64,000 nt of DNA from Pedobacter alluvionis. GTDB lineage: Bacteria; Bacteroidota; Bacteroidia; Sphingobacteriales; Sphingobacteriaceae. Of the stretch, positions 53,804 through 61,820 are shown one piece after another. Where the stretch lies: positions 248,001-312,000 of the forward strand of contig NZ_RCCK01000013.1 in assembly GCF_003664035.1 (NCBI RefSeq). The letters are read 5' to 3'. The first letter of the stretch is position 1. Every line of letters begins with the position of its first letter. The notes under the pieces were generated by a model. It saw only the letters and a list, made by a program, of their open reading frames with translations, searched no databases and was not told where the DNA came from. The position numbers and the translations under genes were made by a program.

Positions 53804-54211
53804 CTACTTCTTATCTACACTATATTTCCCCGGACCAATAAAAATCAACCCGAAAAATACAATGCCCAATTCAATTGCGTGGCTGGCGCCTTGTAAGCCA
53901 TCGCCTTTGCCAAAATGAACCAGTGCGGCGATAATCATCGTAAAGATTAATAAGATTAATGCCGGACGGAAAAACAATCCCACAATCAAAAGGAAACCAC
54001 CAAAGGTTTCGGAAACGGCGGCCATAAAACCCCAAAATACAGGTAAAAAGTTTATACCAATTACTTTCATACTTCCTCCTAAACCTGTCCAGCCGTCTGG
54101 CCCGCCTGCAAGTTTCGGGAAACCATGAATAATAAACATTACACCTAAACCAATACGGATCAGCAACAAGCCTGTATTGCGGTATTTTCCTAAATTGTCT
54201 AAAATAGCCAT
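53804..54211 (-). CDS. DoxX family membrane protein
   Basis: A 135-residue protein with four predicted membrane segments: LLLIRIGLGVMFIIHGFPKLAGG (the family start), FWGFMAAVSETFGGFLLIVGLFF, PALILLIFTMIIAALVHFG and the last AIELGIVFFGLIFIGPG. DoxX-like proteins occur in the cytoplasmic membrane; roles proposed include oxidative-stress complexes and quinone-linked reactions, but the activity of most members is unknown. The start codon follows the stop codon of the LD-carboxypeptidase gene by one base, so the two are translationally coupled. Confidence 0.88.
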   Translation of the reverse strand: MAILDNLGKYRNTGLLLIRIGLGVMFIIHGFPKLAGGPDGWTGLGGSMKVIGINFLPVFWGFMAAVSETFGGFLLIVGLFFRPALILLIFTMIIAALVHFGKGDGLQGASHAIELGIVFFGLIFIGPGKYSVDKK

Positions 54212-54212
54212 C

Positions 54213-55112
54213 TTATAAATATTTAAATTGAACGTTATTTGTTTCTATTTTTAAATTCACCTCAGTACCTAAAACCATACTGAGGTTATTATTAATATGC
54301 CCCGTTGGGAAATTAAAGCAAACAGGGAAATCATATTCCTCAACAATATCCCAAATTACCTCATCGGCAGTTTGTCCGAAAGAGATCTTTTCATCTTCAA
54401 TTTCATTAAAAGCACCAACAACTAATCCTTTTAAATGGCTGAGTTTACCTGCCCGCTTTAACATGCGGAACATGCGGTCAATGCTATATTCATGTTCTCC
54501 CACATCCTCTATAAAAAGAATTTTACCTTGGAAGTCCATCTCTGATACCGAACCCTGTAACATGGCCAATAAAGTTAAATTTCCGCCAATCAAAATTCCT
54601 GTTGCCTCTCCTGCCCTGTTTTTAAATGTACTCTCAAATTCGTAGGACTGTTTTTGGCCGAATAAAGCCTTATGCAGAGAAATTAACGCTTCTTCAGTTG
54701 ATTCCTCAAAAGTATAAGGCATTTGTGCGTGCATGCATTGGGTATTGCATTGCGCAATCAGGTGCGATAGTAGAACCGTAATATCGCTGAAGCCTACAAA
54801 CCATTTAGGATTCTTGTTAAACGCTGTAAAGTCCAGGTCATCAATAATCCGGATGGTGCCATAACCGCCACGGCCCGAAATAATGGCTTTTACAGATGGA
54901 TCATCTAAAAAGCGCTGAATGTCTTTAGTTCTTAAAGCATCGGTTCCTGCAAACTGGTGATGGCTGGCGTACACACTTTCGCCAATAATAACCTCCAAAC
55001 CCCAGCTTTCCAATAACGCTATGGCATGGTCTATACGTTTGGGTAATTTCTTTGCCGGACATACCAGGGCAATCTTATCTCCTTTTTTTAAATACGGGGG
55101 CTGCTTAATCAT
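54213..55112 (-). CDS. LD-carboxypeptidase (peptidase family S66)
   Basis: A 299-residue protein started at the ATG at 55112 (MIKQPPYLKKGDKIALVCPA); the longer frame to 55208 would run through the metG start and promoter. The S66 signature: SGRGGYGTIRIIDDLDF, the nucleophile serine in GFSDITVLLSHL, the acidic member in LFIEDVGEHEYSIDRM and the histidine in FPTGHINNN, i.e. a Ser-Glu-His triad. These cytoplasmic enzymes remove the terminal D-alanine from peptidoglycan tetrapeptides during recycling. It is upstream of DoxX and divergent from metG with start codons 41 bp apart. Confidence 0.92.
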   Translation of the reverse strand: MIKQPPYLKKGDKIALVCPAKKLPKRIDHAIALLESWGLEVIIGESVYASHHQFAGTDALRTKDIQRFLDDPSVKAIISGRGGYGTIRIIDDLDFTAFNKNPKWFVGFSDITVLLSHLIAQCNTQCMHAQMPYTFEESTEEALISLHKALFGQKQSYEFESTFKNRAGEATGILIGGNLTLLAMLQGSVSEMDFQGKILFIEDVGEHEYSIDRMFRMLKRAGKLSHLKGLVVGAFNEIEDEKISFGQTADEVIWDIVEEYDFPVCFNFPTGHINNNLSMVLGTEVNLKIETNNVQFKYL

Positions 55113-55124
55113 CTTCAAAACACT

Positions 55125-55132
55125 TATCTTTG
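55125..55132 (+). promoter_or_regulatory. -7 element of metG
   Basis: TATCTTTG fits the Bacteroidota -7 consensus TAnnTTTG. It lies 21 nt before the TTG proposed as the metG start, which supports that start because an upstream ATG at 55021 would lie outside the transcript. A clear -33 box is not visible. Confidence 0.55.
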
Positions 55133-55152
55133 CCAAATTAATAAAAATTGTT

Positions 55153-57261
55153 TTGGATAATAGTAAAATAAAAAGATATACCGTAACTGCAGCGCTTCCA
55201 TATACCAATGGGCCAGTTCATATTGGGCACCTGGCAGGTGTTTACATCCCTGCAGATATTTATGCACGTTATTTAAGGTCAAATAAACGTGATGTAAAAT
55301 TCATCTGTGGTTCTGATGAAAATGGCGTACCCATTACTTTAAAAGCCAAAAGAGAAGGAATTACGCCACAGGAAGTGGTAGATAAGTACCATAAAATTAT
55401 TGGCGATTCTTTTAAAGAGTTTGGCGTATCTTTCGATATCTATCACCGCACTTCATCGCTTACGCATCACCAAACTGCTGCTGATTTCTTTGAAACACTT
55501 TATGAAAAAGGGGTGTTTACAGAAGAAATTACCGAACAATATTACGATGCTACAGCAAAACAATTTTTAGCCGATCGTTACATTACAGGTACCTGTCCTA
55601 AATGCGGTAACGAAAATGCTTATGGCGATCAGTGCGAAAATTGCGGTTCTACACTTAATGCTACCGATCTAATCAATCCAAAATCTACCCTATCAGGCGA
55701 TAAACCAATTTTAAAAGAAACCAAAAACTGGTTTTTACCGCTTGATAAATACGAAGACCGTTTACGTACCTATATCGAAAGCCACAAAGAATGGCGCCCG
55801 AATGTATACGGCCAATGCCAAAGCTGGTTAAATGCAGGTTTGCAGCCAAGAGCAATGACACGTGATTTAGATTGGGGCGTTCGTGTTCCGCTTCGCGATG
55901 CTGAAGGTAAAGTGCTTTATGTGTGGTTTGATGCGCCTATTGGATATATTTCTGCAACCAAAGAGCTTTGTAATTATGCAAAACTCGACGTGTGGAACCC
56001 TAAAGCAGAAGAATATTACATCAGCAGTTACGAGAATGATAAATGTGGTTGGGAAGAATACTGGAAAAGCGACGAAACCAAGTTGGTTCACTTTATCGGT
56101 AAAGATAACATCGTTTTCCACTGCATTATTTTCCCAGCAATGTTAATGGCGCATGGCGAATATACTTTGGCCGATAATGTGCCTGCAAACGAATTCTTAA
56201 ACCTGGAAGGACAAAAAATATCGACTTCTAAAAATTGGGCAGTTTGGTTAAACGAATATTTAAGAGAGTTTGAAGGGAAACAAGATGTATTGCGTTATGT
56301 ATTAACTGCAACAGCTCCTGAGACTAAAGACAACGATTTTACCTGGAGAGATTTTCAGGCAAGAAACAACAATGAACTGGTAGCCATACTCGGGAATTTC
56401 GTAAACCGGGTTATGGTGCTTACGCATAAATATTTTAGTGGTTCGGTACCAACCTGTATGGAGATTACCGAAGTAGATCAGGCTGTTATTGATGAATTGG
56501 CAGGTTACCCGGCAAAAATCTCAGCTTCTATCGAAAACTACCGTTTTAGAGAAGCGCTATCTGAAGTAATGAATGTTGCCCGTTTAGGAAATAAGTACCT
56601 GGCCGAAACCGAGCCCTGGAAACTCATTAAAACTGACGAAGACCGGGTAAGAACCATCTTACACATTGCGCTTCAAATTGCTGCTAATATCCAGATCCTG
56701 ATTGAACCTTTCTTACCATTTACAGCAGAAAAGTTAATGAAGATGCTCAAAAATGGCGGTCATGACTGGGATGATGCTGGTACAGTTAGCCTGTTAAAAC
56801 GTGGTCACGATATTGGAGAAGCTGTGCTCTTATTTGATAAAATTGAAGATGCAGAAATCGACTTCCAAATCGAGAAATTGAATCAAAGCAAAGCCAGTAA
56901 TGCTGCTAATAATGTTGTTGCTGTTCCGGCAAAAGAGAATATCCAGTTTGACGATTTCTCGGCAATGGATATCCGTGTAGCCACCATTGTTGCTGCCGAA
57001 AAGGTAGAGAAAACCAAAAAGCTGTTAAAGCTAACGGTAAATACAGGCATTGATGAAAGAACCGTGGTTTCTGGCATTGCCGAATATTATAAACCTGAAG
57101 ATATAGTGGGGAAACAGGTAAGTATGATCGTAAATCTTGCTCCACGCGAAATCAAAGGAATTCTATCGCAGGGAATGATCCTGATGGCCGAAAATGCCGA
57201 AGGCAAACTCTCTTTTGTGGCACCTGTAGAAAAGTTCCAGGAAGGTAGTGTAATTAGATAG
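55153..57261 (+). CDS. metG: Methionyl-tRNA synthetase with C-terminal tRNA-binding domain
   Basis: A 702-residue enzyme if started at TTG 55153 (codes (M)DNSKIKRYTVTAALPYTNGP); no ATG exists between the far upstream ATG at 55021, which lies within the divergent gene, and the first family residues. The HIGH motif is GPVHIGHLAG, the zinc knuckle CPKCGNENAYGDQCENCG, the KMSKS counterpart GQKISTSKNW. The anticodon-binding helical domain follows, and residues 600-702 form the EMAP/Trbp111-type tRNA-binding domain (FSAMDIRVATIVAAEKVEKTKKLL). The enzyme charges initiator and elongator tRNA-Met. A terminator lies 30 bp downstream. Confidence 0.95.
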   Translation: MDNSKIKRYTVTAALPYTNGPVHIGHLAGVYIPADIYARYLRSNKRDVKFICGSDENGVPITLKAKREGITPQEVVDKYHKIIGDSFKEFGVSFDIYHRTSSLTHHQTAADFFETLYEKGVFTEEITEQYYDATAKQFLADRYITGTCPKCGNENAYGDQCENCGSTLNATDLINPKSTLSGDKPILKETKNWFLPLDKYEDRLRTYIESHKEWRPNVYGQCQSWLNAGLQPRAMTRDLDWGVRVPLRDAEGKVLYVWFDAPIGYISATKELCNYAKLDVWNPKAEEYYISSYENDKCGWEEYWKSDETKLVHFIGKDNIVFHCIIFPAMLMAHGEYTLADNVPANEFLNLEGQKISTSKNWAVWLNEYLREFEGKQDVLRYVLTATAPETKDNDFTWRDFQARNNNELVAILGNFVNRVMVLTHKYFSGSVPTCMEITEVDQAVIDELAGYPAKISASIENYRFREALSEVMNVARLGNKYLAETEPWKLIKTDEDRVRTILHIALQIAANIQILIEPFLPFTAEKLMKMLKNGGHDWDDAGTVSLLKRGHDIGEAVLLFDKIEDAEIDFQIEKLNQSKASNAANNVVAVPAKENIQFDDFSAMDIRVATIVAAEKVEKTKKLLKLTVNTGIDERTVVSGIAEYYKPEDIVGKQVSMIVNLAPREIKGILSQGMILMAENAEGKLSFVAPVEKFQEGSVIR

Positions 57262-57288
57262 TGTTTGCCTGCCGTAATTAAAAATATA

Positions 57289-57320
57289 AAGTCATTTGAT
57301 TAATTTCAAATGGCTTTTTT
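57289..57320 (+). terminator. Terminator of metG
   Basis: AGTCATTTGA pairs with TCAAATGGCT around TTAATT and runs into TTTTTT. Confidence 0.8.
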
Positions 57321-57383
57321 ATTGCTTATTCACATACAGTAATAAGCTTGTTAAAATGAATTCTCTTGCGAGAAAACTTTTGT

Positions 57384-57391
57384 TATATTTG
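57384..57391 (+). promoter_or_regulatory. -7 element of the tRNA-Arg gene
   Basis: TATATTTG, a perfect TAnnTTTG match, lies 10 bp before the tRNA. A TTG at 57366 could serve as -33, although the spacing is short. Confidence 0.6.
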
Positions 57392-57401
57392 CGCAACAAA
57401 T

Positions 57402-57473
57402 GGTCCCGTAGTTCAACGGATAGAATAGAAGTTTCCTAAACTTTAGATATGAGTTCGATTCTCGTCGGGACCA
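57402..57473 (+). tRNA. tRNA-Arg (anticodon CCT)
   Basis: A 72-nt cloverleaf: acceptor GGTCCCG with CGGGACC and discriminator A; D arm GTTC/GAAT; anticodon stem GAAGT/ACTTT with loop TTCCTAA, i.e. anticodon CCT reading AGG; T arm ATGAG/CTCGT with loop TTCGATT. CCA is not encoded (ACTT follows). Its 3' end is followed by a recombinase gene, so the gene is likely an integration target. Confidence 0.95.
57454..57473. other. Candidate attachment core at the tRNA 3' end
   Basis: The 3' part of the tRNA-Arg gene (T loop to discriminator) is where integrases of this kind usually recombine. The island genes start immediately to the right. I saw no second copy within the window, so the far junction must lie to the right of 64000. 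Confidence 0.45.
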
Positions 57474-57553
57474 CTTCCTTAGATTCAAACCAGAACATTG
57501 CCGCACAAATCGTTGATTTTCAAGGCTTTGTTTTGGTTTTTATAACACATTAA

Positions 57554-57601
57554 GACTCGTTTTCGACCATTCTGAATGGTTAATTTTGGTGAGTCGAAAA
57601 C
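57554..57601. repeat. Nested inverted repeats between tRNA and integrase
   Basis: GTTTTCGAC (57559-57567) pairs with GTCGAAAAC (57593-57601), and ACCATT/AATGGT (57566-57580) forms an inner hairpin. The 300-bp region around them has no gene. These could be arm-type binding sites for the recombinase or its directionality factor. Confidence 0.45.
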
Positions 57602-57733
57602 TGATGATTTTTTGTAAAACACTGTAAGTCAGTAGATTGATTGAAATATCAAAACCGGAATTATTCCGAAATGTTCGGGTGCTGGATTATTTTGTAAGAT
57701 ATTGATTTACAGCTCGTTCGACTGACGAACATC

Positions 57734-57764
57734 TTGATGACTCACTGGCTCAAATGTACATTTG
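57734..57764 (+). promoter_or_regulatory. Promoter of the integrase gene
   Basis: TTG (57734-57736) and TACATTTG (57757-57764), a full TAnnTTTG box, are separated by 20 bp, as in known Bacteroidota promoters. The transcript would start near 57771, ahead of the ATG at 57786. Confidence 0.6.
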
Positions 57765-57785
57765 TTTAATTTTAAATGTATCATT

Positions 57786-59057
57786 ATGAGTTACAATTTT
57801 CATCTTTTATTCTACCTGAAAAGACCAAAAAATTTTATCAAGGGCGAGATGATGCCCATCTATTTACGGATTACCGTGAAAGGAAAACATTCGGAATATT
57901 CTGTTGGCAGAGAAATTATTCCCAGCTTCTGGTCTGCGCTTAAAGGAAAAGGAACTGGCCTGCGCGAGGAGATCCGGGAACTTAATGATTATCTGGACAC
58001 GCTGGCCTCAAAAGTTCGACGGTTTCATACCACTCTTGTTGAAAAGGAAGATGAGGTGACAGCGGTGATCTTACGGGATCATCTTACCGGAAAGAATACG
58101 TCTAACCATAGCCTGCTGAGGGTTTATCAGAAGCACAATGACAATATGGAAAAACTGATCGGTAAGGGATACAGTTATAGTACGTTTCAAACCTATCAAA
58201 GCTCCATCAGGCACGTTAAACAATTTCTTCAGCTCAAATATGAGGTTCAGGACATTAACATCAAAAAGGTGGATTTTAAATTTATCACCGATTATGAGCT
58301 ATTTCTTAGGATAGATCGAGGAAATAATGCAATGTCTGCCCGGAAATATATTGTTCACCTGAAAAAAATCATGCTGTATTGCCTGGGTGCCGGGTGGATA
58401 GTCGGGAATCCATTTTTAAATTATCGAAATACGGCTAAAGCTAAGGCAAGGACTTTTCTAAATATGGAAGAGTTGGATAGGATCAAAAACAGGGAATTTC
58501 CACTTGAGCGCTTAAACATCGTTCGTGACATTTTTATTTTCAGTTGCTACACCGGCCTTTCTTATATAGATGTGAAGCAGCTTCGCTTGGATCAGATTAC
58601 CAGAGGTGATGACGGTAATTTATGGATATTCATCAAACGGCAGAAAACGGAAACTCCCTGTCACATCCCCTTGTTGGATGAGGCGAAAATAATTCTTGAC
58701 AGATATAAAAATCACAGGATATGCAGATGGAGAAAAGTGGCGTTGCCAGTGCTAACCAACCAGAGGATGAATGGGTACCTCAAAGAGATCGCAGATCTTT
58801 GTACCATCACTAAGGTACTTACCTATCATCTTGCCAGGCACACTTTTGCAACCACTATTACGCTTTCAAATGGTGTTCCGATTGAAACGGTATCACAAAT
58901 GCTTGGGCACAATAGCCTGAAAACAACCCAACATTATGCGAAGGTGATCGATACTAAAGTTAGTACTGAGATGTCTGCATTACAGGAGAAACTATTAGAC
59001 CGAGATAAGAAGGAAGATGATACTGGTGATATGAAAGTTATGAAGCTCTTTAGATAG
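57786..59057 (+). CDS. Tyrosine recombinase/integrase, Bacteroidota type
   Basis: A 423-residue recombinase started at ATG 57786 (MSYNFHLLFYLKRPKNF); a TTG start at 57762 is part of the promoter box. The N-terminal Arm-DNA-binding region (IYLRITVKGKHSEYSVG), the SAM-like core-binding domain (YSTFQTYQSSIRHVKQFL) and the catalytic domain follow in order. The first catalytic Arg position is replaced, CYTGLSYIDVKQL, as known for IntDOT-type enzymes; the other motifs are LTYHLARHTFATT, MLGHNSLKTTQHYAKV with the tyrosine nucleophile. It is adjacent to tRNA-Arg and should mediate integration of the element that continues to the right. Confidence 0.92.
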   Translation: MSYNFHLLFYLKRPKNFIKGEMMPIYLRITVKGKHSEYSVGREIIPSFWSALKGKGTGLREEIRELNDYLDTLASKVRRFHTTLVEKEDEVTAVILRDHLTGKNTSNHSLLRVYQKHNDNMEKLIGKGYSYSTFQTYQSSIRHVKQFLQLKYEVQDINIKKVDFKFITDYELFLRIDRGNNAMSARKYIVHLKKIMLYCLGAGWIVGNPFLNYRNTAKAKARTFLNMEELDRIKNREFPLERLNIVRDIFIFSCYTGLSYIDVKQLRLDQITRGDDGNLWIFIKRQKTETPCHIPLLDEAKIILDRYKNHRICRWRKVALPVLTNQRMNGYLKEIADLCTITKVLTYHLARHTFATTITLSNGVPIETVSQMLGHNSLKTTQHYAKVIDTKVSTEMSALQEKLLDRDKKEDDTGDMKVMKLFR

Positions 59058-59090
59058 ATTTGCATTTCACTGATAAATAAATAGTAATTT

Positions 59091-59098
59091 TATATTTG
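59091..59098 (+). promoter_or_regulatory. -7 element of the DNA-binding/Doc operon
   Basis: TATATTTG, a perfect TAnnTTTG match, 17 nt before the start codon. Confidence 0.55.
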
Positions 59099-59115
59099 AT
59101 CATCAAGAATTAGAA

Positions 59116-60168
59116 ATGAAAGATCTTACCAGTTCTCTTGTAGAACGAAAAAATATACTTAATAATAATCTTGCTCTTAAAGAGGTTTATTCTCAACTCG
59201 GAATAGATGGTATCATGTTTGAGAAGAGATATCGTTACACCAAGCAGCAAATAGCAAAATATTTTGATGTAGATCTAAGAACAATTGAGAGGCTTCAGGA
59301 CACATATCAGGATGAGTTACATGCTAGTGGAACAGAAGTATTGGTAGGTGTTAGACTAAGACAATTTAAAGATATAGTAGCACAACTGACCGACATTGAT
59401 GTCGGTCAGTTCGAACAAGATAGTAATAACGAGATAGTTGGAACAAGAGCAACAAGCTTAACAGTATTTACATTTCGGGGATTCCTGAATATAGGTATGT
59501 TGTTAACAGGTTCAGAACAGGCGAAGGAATTAAGGTCAATGTTATTGGATATAGTTATTGATGTCCTTAACAAGAAATTAGGGGGAACAACGAAGTTCAT
59601 CAACCAGAGAGAAGACCAATATATCTCCTCGGCAATAAGAGAGGTTAATTACAGGCAGAACTTCACTAATGCTATTGATCTCTATGTTGAAACTGAGAAT
59701 AAGTTTAAGTATTCACAACTAACAGATAAAATATATGTAAGTATTTTTAAAGAAAATGCAAAGAATTATAAGCAAGTGCTAAAATTAAAGGCAAAGGATA
59801 ATGTTCGTGATACAATGTATTCTGAGGTCTTAGATCTTATTGCGAGCTATGAAAATGGATTTGCTAGTTTTTTGAAAAAGGAAAGTGAAAAGGTGGGTAA
59901 GAAAATCAGGTTGTCAGAAGCAAATGTATTATTTAAAACGTTTGAAGAAATTACTAGTGATATCTACGATCCATTAAGAGAAAAGGCCCGAAGCTTAATG
60001 GCAAGTAGGGACATGGCATTTAGAGATGCATTGCACGAACAGCTTAAAGAATATATTTCTTCAGTCAGCCAAGAGGACTTTGATAAGTTTCTTGGAGAGA
60101 AAAGCAAATCCCTGGAGGAGCGTTTGAGTGAAAATATGGATGTGTTTGTTCGCTTAAAAGATAGATAA
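59116..60168 (+). CDS. DNA-binding protein, RhuM-like, partner of Doc toxin
   Basis: A 350-residue cytoplasmic protein. Residues about 37-60 (RYRYTKQQIAKYFDVDLRTIERLQ) form a helix-turn-helix. The middle (TVFTFRGFLNIGMLLTGSEQAKELRSMLLDIVIDVL) resembles the central part of RhuM-type virulence proteins, and the last 150 residues are charged, helical and partly coiled-coil (SYENGFASFLKKESEKVGKKIRLSEANVL). No nuclease motif. Its stop codon overlaps the start of the Doc-type gene (TAATG), so it is placed where Phd-like antitoxins sit but is several times larger. I infer that it represses the operon and may neutralise Doc. Confidence 0.68.
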   Translation: MKDLTSSLVERKNILNNNLALKEVYSQLGIDGIMFEKRYRYTKQQIAKYFDVDLRTIERLQDTYQDELHASGTEVLVGVRLRQFKDIVAQLTDIDVGQFEQDSNNEIVGTRATSLTVFTFRGFLNIGMLLTGSEQAKELRSMLLDIVIDVLNKKLGGTTKFINQREDQYISSAIREVNYRQNFTNAIDLYVETENKFKYSQLTDKIYVSIFKENAKNYKQVLKLKAKDNVRDTMYSEVLDLIASYENGFASFLKKESEKVGKKIRLSEANVLFKTFEEITSDIYDPLREKARSLMASRDMAFRDALHEQLKEYISSVSQEDFDKFLGEKSKSLEERLSENMDVFVRLKDR

Positions 60169-60650
60169 TGCAGTTATTATATTTTGACGTGAATCATGCC
60201 GTAAGGGAACACGATTTCATAATTGATAAGTCTGGTGGCAGGCACGGATATAAAGATTTAGGATTGGTGGAAAGTGTATTAGAGCACATGACAAATGACC
60301 TTTATTATCCAGAAATTGAAGATAAAGCAGCTTTTTTATGCTATTCTATAATAAAAAACCATTCTTTTACTGACGGAAATAAGCGATCTGCGATCGTTCT
60401 TACAAGTTATTTTTTAGAAATAAATGGCCTGGGTCATTGTGTTAGCCATTTCATTAGGGAAATTGAAAATTACGCAGTATATGTTGCCGCCAATTTCATC
60501 AATCAGGAAGTTCTACATGATATTATCACTTCAATTATTTACGAGGATGATTATACGGAAGAACTAAAAATTGAAATCGCTTCGGCGCTTTCAAACCAAC
60601 TTCCCATGATATTGGATTCTGAAGAAGAAGAACAGGATGATGCCTTTTAA
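60168..60650 (+). CDS. Doc/Fic family toxin (death-on-curing type)
   Basis: A 160-residue Fic-fold protein. The active-site motif HSFTDGNKRSA (H65-A75; consensus HxFx(D/E)GN(K/G)R) is intact, preceded by GGRHGYKDLGLVESVLEHM, the usual N-terminal region of Doc proteins. Doc of phage P1 phosphorylates EF-Tu; other Fic proteins add AMP. The C-terminal extension after residue 125 (YEDDYTEELKIEIASALSNQ...) is acidic and longer than in P1 Doc. It is co-translated with the upstream DNA-binding protein (1-bp overlap), which suggests a toxin-antitoxin unit for element maintenance or defence. Confidence 0.85.
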   Translation: MQLLYFDVNHAVREHDFIIDKSGGRHGYKDLGLVESVLEHMTNDLYYPEIEDKAAFLCYSIIKNHSFTDGNKRSAIVLTSYFLEINGLGHCVSHFIREIENYAVYVAANFINQEVLHDIITSIIYEDDYTEELKIEIASALSNQLPMILDSEEEEQDDAF

Positions 60651-60689
60651 AGCTTGCCCATGGGCAGTTTATGTGCGCTTATCCTGCCT

Positions 60690-60815
60690 GGAGCGATTTT
60701 TCCCAAAAGATTTTCACCTTTTGCAGAAAAGCCTACAATCTCAAAATTTTTTATGCAACTTGGTCTGGTCGACGAACTAGGCTCGGGTATATTGAATATC
60801 TCCTTATATATTGTT
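60690..60815 (+). pseudogene. AlbA_2/RecG-like regulator, C-terminal fragment
   Basis: Encodes AIFPKRFSPFAEKPTISKFFMQLGLVDELGSGILNIS, which matches the GHKL-like portion of AlbA_2-domain/RecG-like putative transcriptional regulators (RNPxIaxfFxxLGxVEELGSGI). The N-terminal domain and the end are missing; the frame stops at 60851. It is squeezed between the doc gene and the convergent HNH nuclease gene, so it is a leftover of an earlier gene at this site. Confidence 0.6.
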
Positions 60816-61820
60816 AACCTGAACACTAAACTCTTCTGCTACATCTTTTGAGAGTTTTGAGAAAATTCTCTTGTGCAAGCCCTCTTCAGTTAAAAAATTG
60901 CCCATAAGAGTTTCGAGCCCATCTTCAGGTGAACTGAATACCGGGTTATCTTCCCAGTTGAATCCATCGATGATACTTTTTATAGTGGTATGGGTGTATA
61001 AATGTGCTTTTTTGATAATGTCACTGGCATAATCCTTATGAAATTGGTACCTATCTATTATTGCAAATGCCTCAATGCTTCCTTCCGAGCGAGTGAGGTG
61101 GTCAGGATTAGCATGCTCTCTAGCAACTAGATGTAAATCAAATTCCTTTTTATTTACCAGAAAATCAACTGAAGAAATCTTCGTTTCAAATTTATATGCA
61201 CCCTCCATTCCTTCCAGATAGGGATGTAGATGGGTCTTGATGGAGAAAACTGTTGATCCTTTTACGCTGGCATTGCATACATAACAGGACGGAATTAGGT
61301 TATAAAACGAAATTGCAAAATAGGGATACCTTGATTTATACAGAAAGTGGTCAAACTGTGGGCGTGATTTTCCATCTTCAACATCAAAAGTCACCGTAAA
61401 TTGCCCATTGCAATATGGACAGGTAGTTATATTGAGCGTTCGGGCAAGACCATATGCCAAGCGTTTTTCATACCGTTTTGTAAAGCTTGTTGCATTATGA
61501 TCATAATTGAAAATGGAAAAGATTATATCATTGAACCAGGTTGTAACATCTGCTTCAATGATTCCGGGGGTTAAATTGCGGTAATTCTGTTTACTTTCCA
61601 CTATATGCTGATCAAGGGCAGGAATCATGGATTCAAGTACATCTGGTCTTCCAGCTATTATTTTCTCTAAGTTTACCCATACATAGTTTAGAAGCGGAGC
61701 CATAGGACCATCGATATGATCATCGATTACTTCCCTTATAGACGACTCCTTATGAAAATATAAATAATGCTGCTGTGCTAGACTATCAAGATGTTCAAGC
61801 GTATGAGGTATCTTAATCAT
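60804..61820 (-). CDS. HNH endonuclease, PtuB-like (Septu)
   Basis: A 338-residue protein started at ATG 61820 (MIKIPHTLEHLDSLAQQHYL); the start codon lies inside the stop region of the ATPase gene (8-bp overlap). The HNH module is at 134-183: CPYC (C134, C137), FDHFLYKSRYPYFAISFYNLIPSCYVCN with D157-H158, N174 and C179/C182. This fits the retron/Septu-type HNH family (CxYC ... DHFxPKS ... NLxxxCxxCN). The N-terminal 130 residues are helical and unique. With the upstream ATPase it forms a two-gene unit like PtuA-PtuB, a defence system against phage. The nuclease would cut nucleic acid when the ATPase is released or activated. Confidence 0.75.
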   Translation of the reverse strand: MIKIPHTLEHLDSLAQQHYLYFHKESSIREVIDDHIDGPMAPLLNYVWVNLEKIIAGRPDVLESMIPALDQHIVESKQNYRNLTPGIIEADVTTWFNDIIFSIFNYDHNATSFTKRYEKRLAYGLARTLNITTCPYCNGQFTVTFDVEDGKSRPQFDHFLYKSRYPYFAISFYNLIPSCYVCNASVKGSTVFSIKTHLHPYLEGMEGAYKFETKISSVDFLVNKKEFDLHLVAREHANPDHLTRSEGSIEAFAIIDRYQFHKDYASDIIKKAHLYTHTTIKSIIDGFNWEDNPVFSSPEDGLETLMGNFLTEEGLHKRIFSKLSKDVAEEFSVQVNNI

